A stretch of 64,000 nucleotides of DNA from Salinicoccus roseus. GTDB lineage: Bacteria > Bacillota > Bacilli > Staphylococcales > Salinicoccaceae. The position numbers were made by a program, and so were the translations under genes. Location: the NCBI RefSeq assembly GCF_003814515.1, contig NZ_RKQJ01000004.1, forward strand, positions 62,001-126,000, written 5' to 3'. Under the pieces are notes generated by a model. That model was not told the DNA's origin and did not search any database. It saw only the letters and a list, made by a program, of their open reading frames with translations. Positions 54,149 to 61,164 of the stretch are shown piece by piece; within the stretch, counting starts at the first letter, position 1; each line of letters starts with the position of its first letter.

Positions 54149-56506
54149 TTAGTTTGGATTGTCTTCAAGATCCGGCACCGGCTTTTCGTAGTACTGCCTG
54201 TCCTTGTTGGCATTGAAGTGATCCGCCTTCTCCAGTTTCACGTCGACTGTATAGTCGGGCATCTTGGCAAAGTTCTCGTAGATTCCTTTAGGCACAAGAT
54301 AGTTGCCCTCCGGGAACTGGATACCAAGATTCCCAGATCTGATATCCGCACTTCTTGCAAACCCCTGGAAAACGCCGTTCTTGTTATAGAGTACGATCGC
54401 TTCACCATCCTGGATGCCTTCACGTTTCGCATCTTCCCTGCTGATGAGCACATCATATCTGCCCATCGCATTGAATGCATCCGTATCACCATAAACCATG
54501 GAGTTGAACTGTTTGCCCCTTCTCATCAGAAGCCTGAACTCTCCAGCCTTCTTATTGTTATCCGGTATGTCGATACCGATGAGATTTGCTCTGCCATCCG
54601 GCGTCGGACATACGCCTCCCTCACAAAGCCAGGCACCTCCGTATTGATAGACCTCTCCCGCCTTCTTGAGGTACTGTACTCCGTCATACTGCGGATTGGC
54701 CTTGGCAATCTCTTCCCTGATCTCCTGTCCGGAGGCAAAGTCGATGAGTTCTGCAGATTCCGGCTTCACGCGTTTGGCGAGGTCCACATAAATCTGCCAT
54801 TCGCTCCGTGCTTCCTCGATGCGGTTCCGGTTCCCCTCAATTTCCGGGGAGAAATAGACCATCCGCTCTGTTGATGTCGACAGTCCGCCACCGTCCTGCT
54901 CATACCTCGTCTTGGCTGGAAGGACAATCACCGTCTCTTTCGCATCAAGCAGTGTTGAAGTATTCAGGATGATGTCCTGATGCACACGTACTTCCAGATT
55001 GGAAAGTGCTTCTGCTACAAAATCAGGATCCGGCATCGTCTCAAGGAAGTTCCCGCCTGACATATAATACAGCTTCAGCTTTCTTTCATTGTCTTCAGGC
55101 AGCATGGCATTTTCAATCGTGACTCCAACGGAATCCCCCGGCCATTTCGGCAATGAGAAGTTCCATATCTTTTCGATACGTTCCCTGTTCGCATCATCAT
55201 AGTCGCCTCCAGGCAGAACGAATGGGTCCGCACCCATTTCACCTGAACCTTGGACGCTGGAATGTCCACGCAGGGGCATGAGTCCACAGTTTTCCCTTCC
55301 AAGCCAGCCGCGCAGAAGTGCGAGGTTGGCGACTTGTGAGATATTATCCGTCGCATGCTTATGCATAGTCAGTCCAAGTGCCCATACCATTACTCCACTG
55401 TTCGACTTCGCCAGGAGTTCTGCAAGTTCCGTAATACGCTCCCGGCTGATGCCGGAAGATTCGACGATATGTTCCCATGTCTGGTTTTCTACAGTTTTCT
55501 TCAGCTCATCGTAGTTGTTCACGTGCTCCTCTACAAACTGATGGTTGACCGCCGAGCCGGAGTTTTCTTCCTCCATTTCGAACCAGTGCTTCATGACGCC
55601 ATGCATCATTGCAATATCTCCACCGATGTTCACTTCGTAGAAGTCATCTGCAATTTTGGTGCCGAACAGTGCGGACTCCGTCACGGACGGCACCCAGTAA
55701 TTCTCCATTGCAGGTTCCTTATATGGATTGATGACGATGATCTTGGTCCCACGCTTCTTCGCTTCCATCATATACTTTGTGGATACCGGACTCGAGTTTG
55801 AAGCCACACTGCCCCAGAATACCAGTACATCCGTACCGAGCCAATCCTGATAGTTGCATGTCGAAGCCCCTACACCAATGGAACGCTTCATGGCCGTCTT
55901 GCTTGGTGAATGGCATATGCGGGAAGCATTATCTATATTGTTTGTACCAAGGAACCTCGATACTTTTGCTGCGGTATAATACGATTCGTTGGTGATGCCT
56001 CGGCTTGTCAGGTAAAAAGCATACTGCTTTGGATCCAGGGCCTTCATCTTATCCGCCACCGTGTCCATCGCCTCATCCCATGAAATGCGGATGAACTTCC
56101 GATCTCCCTTGCGGCGCATCATCGGATACGGGATGCGCCCCAGCTCCCTGAGTTCTGCACTCGTCATCTTCCTCAGTTCATCGATATCCTGGTGCAGGAT
56201 TTTAGGCTTGATTGGAGGCGCAGTGTTCAGGCGGAGGACGTTGAAGCGGGTTGTGCACATATGCGGACCCTTCAACGTCTGATCCTGCAGACCGGACACC
56301 CCAAGGGCACATCCGTCGCATACTCCTTTAGTGATTATATTTTTGGCATAATTGAGGTTATCTTTATTCTTCCATGCAATTTTGGCCGTATCTCTGATGT
56401 GATGTGGTTTCAATTTGGTAAGTCCAAATGGCACCGGACTCACCCACAGGTTCGGATCCCATTTTTTCGTTTTGCTTATCGGACCTTGATGCAGAGTTTT
56501 TCCCAT
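54149..56506 (-). CDS. FdhF/YdeP-family molybdopterin oxidoreductase (formate dehydrogenase-like)
   Basis: 785 residues of the molybdenum-bis-MGD family, YdeP/FdhF branch. Iron-sulfur-type cysteines Cys63, Cys66 and Cys84 (GVCDGCALGVSG, HMCTTRF). The active-site region is SRICHSPSKTAM, where Cys198 takes the place of the selenocysteine of E. coli FdhF. Later come QGSGEMGADPF and the C-terminal cofactor-binding domain (FRLLMRRGKQFNSM). There are no adjacent Fe-S or membrane subunits, so the electron acceptor is unknown. An OFA transporter and fdhD next door support formate metabolism. Confidence 0.87.
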   Translation of the reverse strand: MGKTLHQGPISKTKKWDPNLWVSPVPFGLTKLKPHHIRDTAKIAWKNKDNLNYAKNIITKGVCDGCALGVSGLQDQTLKGPHMCTTRFNVLRLNTAPPIKPKILHQDIDELRKMTSAELRELGRIPYPMMRRKGDRKFIRISWDEAMDTVADKMKALDPKQYAFYLTSRGITNESYYTAAKVSRFLGTNNIDNASRICHSPSKTAMKRSIGVGASTCNYQDWLGTDVLVFWGSVASNSSPVSTKYMMEAKKRGTKIIVINPYKEPAMENYWVPSVTESALFGTKIADDFYEVNIGGDIAMMHGVMKHWFEMEEENSGSAVNHQFVEEHVNNYDELKKTVENQTWEHIVESSGISRERITELAELLAKSNSGVMVWALGLTMHKHATDNISQVANLALLRGWLGRENCGLMPLRGHSSVQGSGEMGADPFVLPGGDYDDANRERIEKIWNFSLPKWPGDSVGVTIENAMLPEDNERKLKLYYMSGGNFLETMPDPDFVAEALSNLEVRVHQDIILNTSTLLDAKETVIVLPAKTRYEQDGGGLSTSTERMVYFSPEIEGNRNRIEEARSEWQIYVDLAKRVKPESAELIDFASGQEIREEIAKANPQYDGVQYLKKAGEVYQYGGAWLCEGGVCPTPDGRANLIGIDIPDNNKKAGEFRLLMRRGKQFNSMVYGDTDAFNAMGRYDVLISREDAKREGIQDGEAIVLYNKNGVFQGFARSADIRSGNLGIQFPEGNYLVPKGIYENFAKMPDYTVDVKLEKADHFNANKDRQYYEKPVPDLEDNPN

Positions 56507-56545
56507 TACTACACTTCCTCCAAAAAATTATCTTTCCCTATAGTT

Positions 56546-56573
56546 ATTGTATCCCAATTGTCAGTTTTATCAA
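56546..56573 (-). promoter_or_regulatory. Promoter of the FdhF/YdeP-type gene
   Basis: Minus strand TTGATA (56568-56573), a 16-bp spacer, TACAAT (56546-56551), about 40 nt upstream of the ATG, which has GGAGG. Confidence 0.65.
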
Positions 56574-56641
56574 TTCTCTTCTGTTAACTTATTCTCAAAG
56601 AATTCACATTTTCATAGAAGGATGACAAATTGGACAAAATT

Positions 56642-56679
56642 CAAAGACATGCGCTTGAAGGTCAAGTCGCATGTCTTTG
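56642..56679 (-). terminator. Long hairpin between the OFA transporter and the formate dehydrogenase gene
   Basis: Twelve perfect pairs (56642-56653 with 56668-56679), then one bulged base and four more pairs (cttg/caag) around a five-base loop. On the minus strand it is followed by gaattttg, a weak T run. Probable terminator of the OFA gene; a 5' regulatory hairpin of the dehydrogenase mRNA is the alternative. Confidence 0.65.
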
Positions 56680-56740
56680 AAAAGCGTAGGTTATTAATTT
56701 TTCAATCTGTGATTAGTACAATGGGAAGCTTACTTTGATA

Positions 56741-58006
56741 CTAGTTTTCCATGGCAAGTTCCGAATTCCCCTCGTTCTTCGCCTCTCTATTGATTTTCTT
56801 GATATCCACCCTGATGAGCAGGGAGACCAGCAGGGCAACCACGAACATACCTGCAAAAATGTACAGTGTCAGTGTGTAGCTCTGGGTCGCCTCGTAGACG
56901 GTGGAGGAAATGAAGGGGCCGACCAGTCCGGCGGCTGCCCAGGCGGTCAGGATATATCCGTGGATGGCCCCCAGCTGTTTTGTCCCGAATATATCCCCTA
57001 TATAGGCAGGAATCGAAGCGAAGCCGCCACCGTAGCATGAAATGATGATGAACAGCATGGCTTGGAAGAGCAGGGCTTGAGTGACTGAAGGAAGAATCAG
57101 GAATAACGCGATCTGTATGATAAAGAACATCGTGTAGACATTGGGGCGTCCCATATAGTCGGACACCGTTGCCCACGCCAGTCTTCCGCCGCCATTGAAC
57201 ACACCCATGATTCCGACCATCAATGCAGCTGCACCTGCAGACAGACCGGCGATTTCCTGGGCCATCGGACTTGCCACTGCAAGAATTGCAATGCCGCATG
57301 TCACATTTATGAAGAGCATGATCCATAGGAAGTAGAACCTTCTTGTCTTGATGGCCTCGTTTGCCGTAAGCTGTACTGCATCCTGTTTCGCCGTCTTTTC
57401 ATCTTCCAAGTCTACACCTTCAGGATGATAGCCTTCCGGCGGCTTCTCCAAGTAGAGGCTTGAGAGCAGCATGATTACAAAGTATACTACAGCAACCACA
57501 TAGAATGTCATTGCGATGCTGAACGTTTCAATCATGAATTCCATTGCCGGACTTGCCAGCATGGCGGCGAAACCGAATCCCATGATGGCAAGACCGGTCG
57601 CCATTCCCCTGCGGTCAGGGAACCATTTTACAAGCGTAGACACGGGAGTGATATACCCTATTCCCAGCCCGATTCCACCCAAAACACCGTATCCGAGATA
57701 TAATAGCCAAAGACTCTCTAGCTGTACTGCGAATCCGGCAATCGCCAAACCCGAGGCAAAGAAGCCTGTCGAAACAAGTCCCGAGATGCGTGGTCCCTTC
57801 GCTTCTACGAAATGGCCCATGAAGGCTGCCGACAGTCCGAGAAACAGAATGGCCAGGCTGAACGTAAATGAAACATTACTCAAACTCCATCCCAATTCGG
57901 CCTGAAGTGGTGAAGTGAATACGCTCCACGCATAGACCGAGCCTATCGAAATATGTATTCCCACTCCTGCCAATGCGATGAGCCAACGATTTTTCTTTGT
58001 TTTCAA
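56741..58006 (-). CDS. OFA-family MFS transporter (oxalate/formate antiporter type)
   Basis: A 421-residue, 12-helix MFS protein. Helix 1 ALAGVGIHISIGSVYAWSVFTSPL, then GLGIGYITPVSTLVKWFPDRRGMATGLAIMGFGFAA, are marks of the OxlT family. A central cytoplasmic loop ends helix 6 (EKPPEGYHPEGVD). No ATG fits: TTG at 58006 has AAAGGGGTG 7 nt upstream. A TTG at 58030 is also open. With the formate dehydrogenase-like gene downstream and fdhD divergent, it may carry formate or a related carboxylate. Confidence 0.83.
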   Translation of the reverse strand: MKTKKNRWLIALAGVGIHISIGSVYAWSVFTSPLQAELGWSLSNVSFTFSLAILFLGLSAAFMGHFVEAKGPRISGLVSTGFFASGLAIAGFAVQLESLWLLYLGYGVLGGIGLGIGYITPVSTLVKWFPDRRGMATGLAIMGFGFAAMLASPAMEFMIETFSIAMTFYVVAVVYFVIMLLSSLYLEKPPEGYHPEGVDLEDEKTAKQDAVQLTANEAIKTRRFYFLWIMLFINVTCGIAILAVASPMAQEIAGLSAGAAALMVGIMGVFNGGGRLAWATVSDYMGRPNVYTMFFIIQIALFLILPSVTQALLFQAMLFIIISCYGGGFASIPAYIGDIFGTKQLGAIHGYILTAWAAAGLVGPFISSTVYEATQSYTLTLYIFAGMFVVALLVSLLIRVDIKKINREAKNEGNSELAMEN

Positions 58007-58053
58007 TTTGAAGCACCCCTTTATTTTCAATGTTTACAAAAAAAACTTTAAGC

Positions 58054-58078
58054 TATAGAATATGTTTGGCATTCTATA
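58054..58078. repeat. 8-bp inverted repeat in the OFA-fdhD divergent promoter region
   Basis: tatagaat (58054-58061) and attctata (58071-58078) around a 9-nt centre, 47 nt from the OFA start and 75 nt from fdhD, with a TATAAT 14 nt beyond on the plus strand. Its place between divergent genes of one pathway suggests an operator. No known consensus was matched. Confidence 0.5.
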
Positions 58079-58153
58079 AAGTAATTTGCATTATAATATA
58101 CCCAGATACATGACCGGAAAATGGTTTCAAAAAGATTGAAAGGAGGGATATCA

Positions 58154-58948
58154 TTGAAAACCACGACCAATAAAAATATTCTACGCTACAGCGACAACAA
58201 ATTAGTGGAAATTGAGGATGCTGTAGCAGAGGAATTCCCTCTTACGATCTACTTGAACGATGTAGAATTTGCAACGATGGTGTGTTCTCCAGAACACCTT
58301 GAGGAACTGGTCATCGGCTTTCTCGCATCTGAAGGGGCGATAAAACGCTTCAGCGATATAGAATCCATGAACCTGGACGACCATGGCGGTTTCTGCCATA
58401 TCCGCCTGAACAGGGAAATCCCAACCGATCACTTCATATATTCTAAACGCATCCTCGGCTCCTGCTGCGGAAAAAGCCGGCAATTCTATTTCCAGAATGA
58501 TGTCGACACTGCAAAGGTCTCAATGGCCAAAACGACTCTGACACCTGCCCAGTGCATAGAATTGATGCAGGGTATGCAGGAGCAGAGCACCATCTTCAAG
58601 GAAACGGGCGGCATACATAACGCAAGCCTGGGTACACCTGATGATGTCATTGTCCACAGAGGGGATATCGGAAGGCATAACGCATTGGATAAACTGTATG
58701 GCCATTGTCTCCAGAACCGCATTCCCGTACGGGATAAAGTCCTCGTATTCAGCGGACGCATCTCTTCTGAAGTCTTGACGAAAGCTGCTAAAATCGGTGT
58801 TGGCATCGTACTGAGCAAATCCGCTCCGACAAACCTGGCCATCCAACTGGCTGAAGACCTGAACATCACTGCTGTGGGTTTTATCCGCGGCAATTCCTTC
58901 AACATATACAGCCATCCGTGGCGCATTAAAGAAGATTCCGCCCCCTAG
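58154..58948 (+). CDS. fdhD: Formate dehydrogenase accessory sulfurtransferase FdhD
   Basis: Passes sulfur to the molybdenum cofactor, as needed for formate dehydrogenase activity. 264 residues: EEFPLTIYLNDVEFATMVCSPEHLEELVIGFL at the N-terminus, and the cysteine loop LGSCCGKSR with Cys104 and Cys105. The usual CxxC form is shortened to adjacent cysteines. Later come FKETGGIHNASL and DIGRHNALDKLYG, then VFSGRISSEVLTKAAKIGVGIVLSKSAPTNLAI. Start TTG at 58154, with AGGAGGG 6 nt upstream. Divergent from the OFA gene. Confidence 0.93.
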   Translation: MKTTTNKNILRYSDNKLVEIEDAVAEEFPLTIYLNDVEFATMVCSPEHLEELVIGFLASEGAIKRFSDIESMNLDDHGGFCHIRLNREIPTDHFIYSKRILGSCCGKSRQFYFQNDVDTAKVSMAKTTLTPAQCIELMQGMQEQSTIFKETGGIHNASLGTPDDVIVHRGDIGRHNALDKLYGHCLQNRIPVRDKVLVFSGRISSEVLTKAAKIGVGIVLSKSAPTNLAIQLAEDLNITAVGFIRGNSFNIYSHPWRIKEDSAP

Positions 58949-58961
58949 AGGACGGAATCTT
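58932..58961. terminator. Bidirectional terminator after fdhD
   Basis: aagattccg and cggaatctt with a 12-nt loop; T run on the plus strand. Convergent with the glucosaminidase gene. Confidence 0.75.
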
Positions 58962-58962
58962 T

Positions 58963-59745
58963 TCAGTTCATATAGTAATCCTTCTCGAAATCTTTCCCTT
59001 CAATGCCAAGGCTCCGGTAATGCGATTCGAGGATTTGACCGATCTTCAGCGCCCATTCTATATCTGTTGCATAAAGGTGGGAGCCTGGGGAAGACGGATT
59101 CCAGCGCATTGCGTACAATGTCTGCTGCCCCTGATCGAGATAGTTTTCGCTGATGAATTCTGCTCCTCCAAGAATGGCCGTTTCCGGAGTAGACCATCCA
59201 GCACGGGCTGCGTAGGCTGATCCTTCTTCAACCGCCTTGCGATCAAAAGCACCGATTCCGAAGAAATTATAGTATGCGGCATCTTCAAGCTGGATGCCCT
59301 GCGCAAGACGTGATTCTCCATTGCCCGTTTCAAGCTGGGCATGGCTGATCAGATACAGCACATTGACCCCGTGTCTCTTTTGGGCTTCAAGAAAAATATC
59401 TCCGCGGCCCTCGAGGATTCCTTTACCCTTCAACAGACGGTTCACCTCTTCAGCAGTAACATCCGCTTTTTCAGTGAGATTCAAAAATTGGTGTGGGACC
59501 GCACTTCCTTCGACTTGCATTGCGTTTCTGATTTCTTCATTTTCTGCTGGCCGTGTCCTGCCATCATCAAGCTTCACGTCCACCGTCCCGTTATCAATCT
59601 GCCGCTTCACTGCTTCCTCGAAATTATGAATGTTACCCTCCTCCTTGAACAGTGAGGTTTCAGACACCATGAATGCCATAAAGAATATGGCCATGAGACC
59701 GAGCAACAGCAGCACCGTCATGTTTTCTTTCTTCCTTTTATTCAT
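58963..59745 (-). CDS. Membrane-anchored N-acetylglucosaminidase, SagB-like
   Basis: About 260 residues. One N-terminal transmembrane helix (VLLLLGLMAIFFMAFMV), a linker, then a glucosaminidase (Glyco_hydro_73-like) domain from about residue 110. Motifs are YLISHAQLETGNGESRLAQG, with a likely catalytic glutamate, YYNFFGIGAFD, AGWSTPETAILGGAEFISENYLDQGQQTLYAMRWNP and HLYATDIEWA. SagB in S. aureus trims glycan strands at the membrane. The start at 59745 (MNKRKKEN) is chosen with only a weak ribosome-binding site; an ATG at 59766 is also possible. Confidence 0.83.
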   Translation of the reverse strand: MNKRKKENMTVLLLLGLMAIFFMAFMVSETSLFKEEGNIHNFEEAVKRQIDNGTVDVKLDDGRTRPAENEEIRNAMQVEGSAVPHQFLNLTEKADVTAEEVNRLLKGKGILEGRGDIFLEAQKRHGVNVLYLISHAQLETGNGESRLAQGIQLEDAAYYNFFGIGAFDRKAVEEGSAYAARAGWSTPETAILGGAEFISENYLDQGQQTLYAMRWNPSSPGSHLYATDIEWALKIGQILESHYRSLGIEGKDFEKDYYMN

Positions 59746-59789
59746 CCGGCCACTTTTCCCATCCATTTAAATTCGTGGTGATAATAAAA

Positions 59790-59813
59790 AAGCACCTGAG
59801 GATTCAGATGCTT
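59790..59813 (-). terminator. Terminator of the FMN reductase gene
   Basis: aagcacctga, ggat, tcagatgctt with one mismatch, followed on the minus strand by a six-T run. It includes the last codons of the gene. Confidence 0.7.
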
Positions 59814-60337
59814 ATCGTCTCGGAATGCGACTGCCTTACCAGCCCGTCGATCATGACACTCAGGCGTTCCCTCAGCGCATCATTGACCAGCCTGTATCCG
59901 TCTCCGGTTTTTTCGAAGTCTTCATCACATGTACAGACCTGAAGCGGGAGCACCATCGCATGGACCCCCCGCATCACCATCCTCAGCTGTGTCAGAGGAT
60001 CTGAGTTCCTCATGCCGCCGCTGTTGCAGAAGAGTCCGACCGGTTTCATTTCAAATTCATCTATCGACAGGTGGTCCAATGCATTCTTCAACAGACCGGA
60101 AAATGAAGTATGGTAATTCGGCGTACCTATGATAATGGCATCCGCATTTTCCGCATGCCGTTTCAAAAATTCGATATCCTCCGTCTTCCCCTGCCCGAAT
60201 ATGGGGATATCCTTTTCTCTGAGATCTATATGGGTCACTTCATGTTCAGGCTGTTCCACTAGAGATTCTATCAGCCTGGCAATCGAATGTGTGTGGGAAT
60301 CTGGAAAAGCACTTCCTGAAAGTATCAACAATTTCAT
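59804..60337 (-). CDS. NAD(P)H-dependent FMN reductase
   Basis: 177-residue flavodoxin-fold protein. The FMN phosphate loop LILSGSAFPDSHTHSIARL is at the N-terminus, DAIIIGTPNYHTSFSGLLKNALDHL is the FMN-ring loop, and LFCNSGGMRNSDPLTQLRMVMRG completes the site. Similar enzymes act as azo- or quinone reductases. AAAGGAG lies 8 nt before the ATG at 60337. Its promoter overlaps a palindrome (60351-60376), as in genes of thiol- or quinone-sensing regulators, though no regulator gene is adjacent. Confidence 0.82.
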   Translation of the reverse strand: MKLLILSGSAFPDSHTHSIARLIESLVEQPEHEVTHIDLREKDIPIFGQGKTEDIEFLKRHAENADAIIIGTPNYHTSFSGLLKNALDHLSIDEFEMKPVGLFCNSGGMRNSDPLTQLRMVMRGVHAMVLPLQVCTCDEDFEKTGDGYRLVNDALRERLSVMIDGLVRQSHSETISI

Positions 60338-60350
60338 TGGAAAGGCTCCT

Positions 60351-60401
60351 TTATACATATATTTAAACGTGTATAATATGTTATCATCTGCATCTTTCGA
60401 A
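60351..60401 (-). promoter_or_regulatory. Promoter and overlapping inverted repeat of the FMN reductase gene
   Basis: Minus strand TTCGAA (60396-60401), a 17-bp spacer, TATTAT (60373-60378). The repeat ttataca (60351-60357) / tgtataa (60370-60376) covers the -10 box and start site, a repressor-like position. Confidence 0.5.
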
Positions 60402-60427
60402 TTAAACCGCCAAAAGTCGTATAAAAT

Positions 60428-60457
60428 AACTGAGATCGGCTTATGCCTACCTCAGTT
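60428..60457 (-). terminator. Hairpin at the end of the 60-residue protein gene
   Basis: aactgag and ctcagtt, with an inner ggc/gcc pair and small bulges. The stop codon is in the right arm and a T-containing tract follows on the minus strand. A likely terminator. Confidence 0.55.
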
Positions 60458-60634
60458 CATCAATTTATCATTTAAATTTTTAAGCTTATCTATCGTCTCT
60501 TGGTCCAGGTCGTCTAAGTCAGCCTGTCCGTCTATAATTGATTGAGCCTGATCAATGGAAATATCGACAGCTCTGCTTATCTGGTAAGCTGTCAGCTTTT
60601 CAGTCATTAAATCAAAATTCATACCAATATCCAT
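60452..60634 (-). CDS. Small HTH-like protein, paralogue of 60769-60945
   Basis: A 60-residue acidic protein. The core LTAYQISRAVDISIDQAQSIIDG, then DLDQETIDKLKNL, matches the neighbour protein's LTAYQLSEALGIPIEMAQNLL and LDEAVKAKITVL. The pattern of two short helices with a turn looks like a lambda-repressor-type fold, but no family was recognised. AAGGTG lies 5 nt before the ATG at 60634. It has its own promoter and terminator, and a 16-bp palindrome over its -10 box. Confidence 0.6.
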   Translation of the reverse strand: MDIGMNFDLMTEKLTAYQISRAVDISIDQAQSIIDGQADLDDLDQETIDKLKNLNDKLMN

Positions 60635-60656
60635 GCCTTCACCTTCCTCAATCAAC

Positions 60657-60696
60657 TAATTGAATTCAATTATATCACAAGAGGAAGATTAAACAA
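60657..60696 (-). promoter_or_regulatory. Promoter with 16-bp perfect palindrome over the -10
   Basis: Minus strand TTGTTT (60691-60696), a 16-bp spacer, TATAAT (60669-60674). The palindrome taattgaattcaatta (60657-60672) overlaps the -10 and start site and lies 23 nt before the start codon. This is the position of an autorepressor site. Confidence 0.6.
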
Positions 60697-60768
60697 TGAA
60701 TGTGAATTGCATTTAAACAGTTTCCCGCGAAATGAACGGGAGATGTATAGTCTAACACTACAGGAGTA

Positions 60769-60945
60769 TCAGGAAAACAGTGCACTTTCCAATACAGTGA
60801 TCTTTGCTTTAACCGCTTCGTCGAGCTGCTCGACTGCAATTTCATTGGTAAGGAGATTCTGTGCCATTTCAATCGGTATGCCAAGGGCTTCACTCAATTG
60901 GTAGGCTGTCAGTCTGCCTTCCAATATTTTTAATTTCGTCTCCAT
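60769..60945 (-). CDS. Small HTH-like protein, paralogue of 60452-60634
   Basis: 58 residues, METKLKILEGRLTAYQLSEALGIPIEMAQ to VLESALFS. Same core as the neighbour. AAAGGTG lies upstream of the ATG at 60945. Expressed from its own promoter (60974-61001). The 134-nt gap to the second copy shows they are separate units, so they are tandem duplicates that diverged. They may form a hetero-pair. Function unknown. Confidence 0.6.
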   Translation of the reverse strand: METKLKILEGRLTAYQLSEALGIPIEMAQNLLTNEIAVEQLDEAVKAKITVLESALFS

Positions 60946-60973
60946 ATGATCACCTTTTTCATGTAGTAAATTA

Positions 60974-61001
60974 AGTATAGTCCCATTTGGATAAAAAGCA
61001 A
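60974..61001 (-). promoter_or_regulatory. Promoter of the 58-residue protein gene
   Basis: Minus strand TTGCTT (60996-61001), a 16-bp spacer, TATACT (60974-60979), 29 nt upstream of the ATG. Confidence 0.6.
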
Positions 61002-61047
61002 TCATTTTTACACAAATAATATAAAAGTTTATTATTTCTTAAAATAG

Positions 61048-61072
61048 TATTGGCTAAATCAAAGAGCCAATA
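61048..61072. repeat. Inverted repeat between the small gene and the aldehyde dehydrogenase gene
   Basis: tattggct (61048-61055) and agccaata (61065-61072) around a 9-nt centre, in the divergent 219-nt region. No T run. A possible operator for either gene. Confidence 0.45.
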
Positions 61073-61164
61073 ACAATGCAAGATTAAATGTATCCTATTA
61101 GATGATGGGGCTACATGTTCCTCACAAATCCGGGTATATACATAAATAAGGAGTGAAGACAGAT

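Noticed and set aside
54146-54874. Plus-strand open frame of 242 codons antisense to the formate dehydrogenase-like gene.
   Set aside because: It lies wholly within a strongly recognised gene, shows no domain, and many similar long shadows occur opposite GC-richer genes here.
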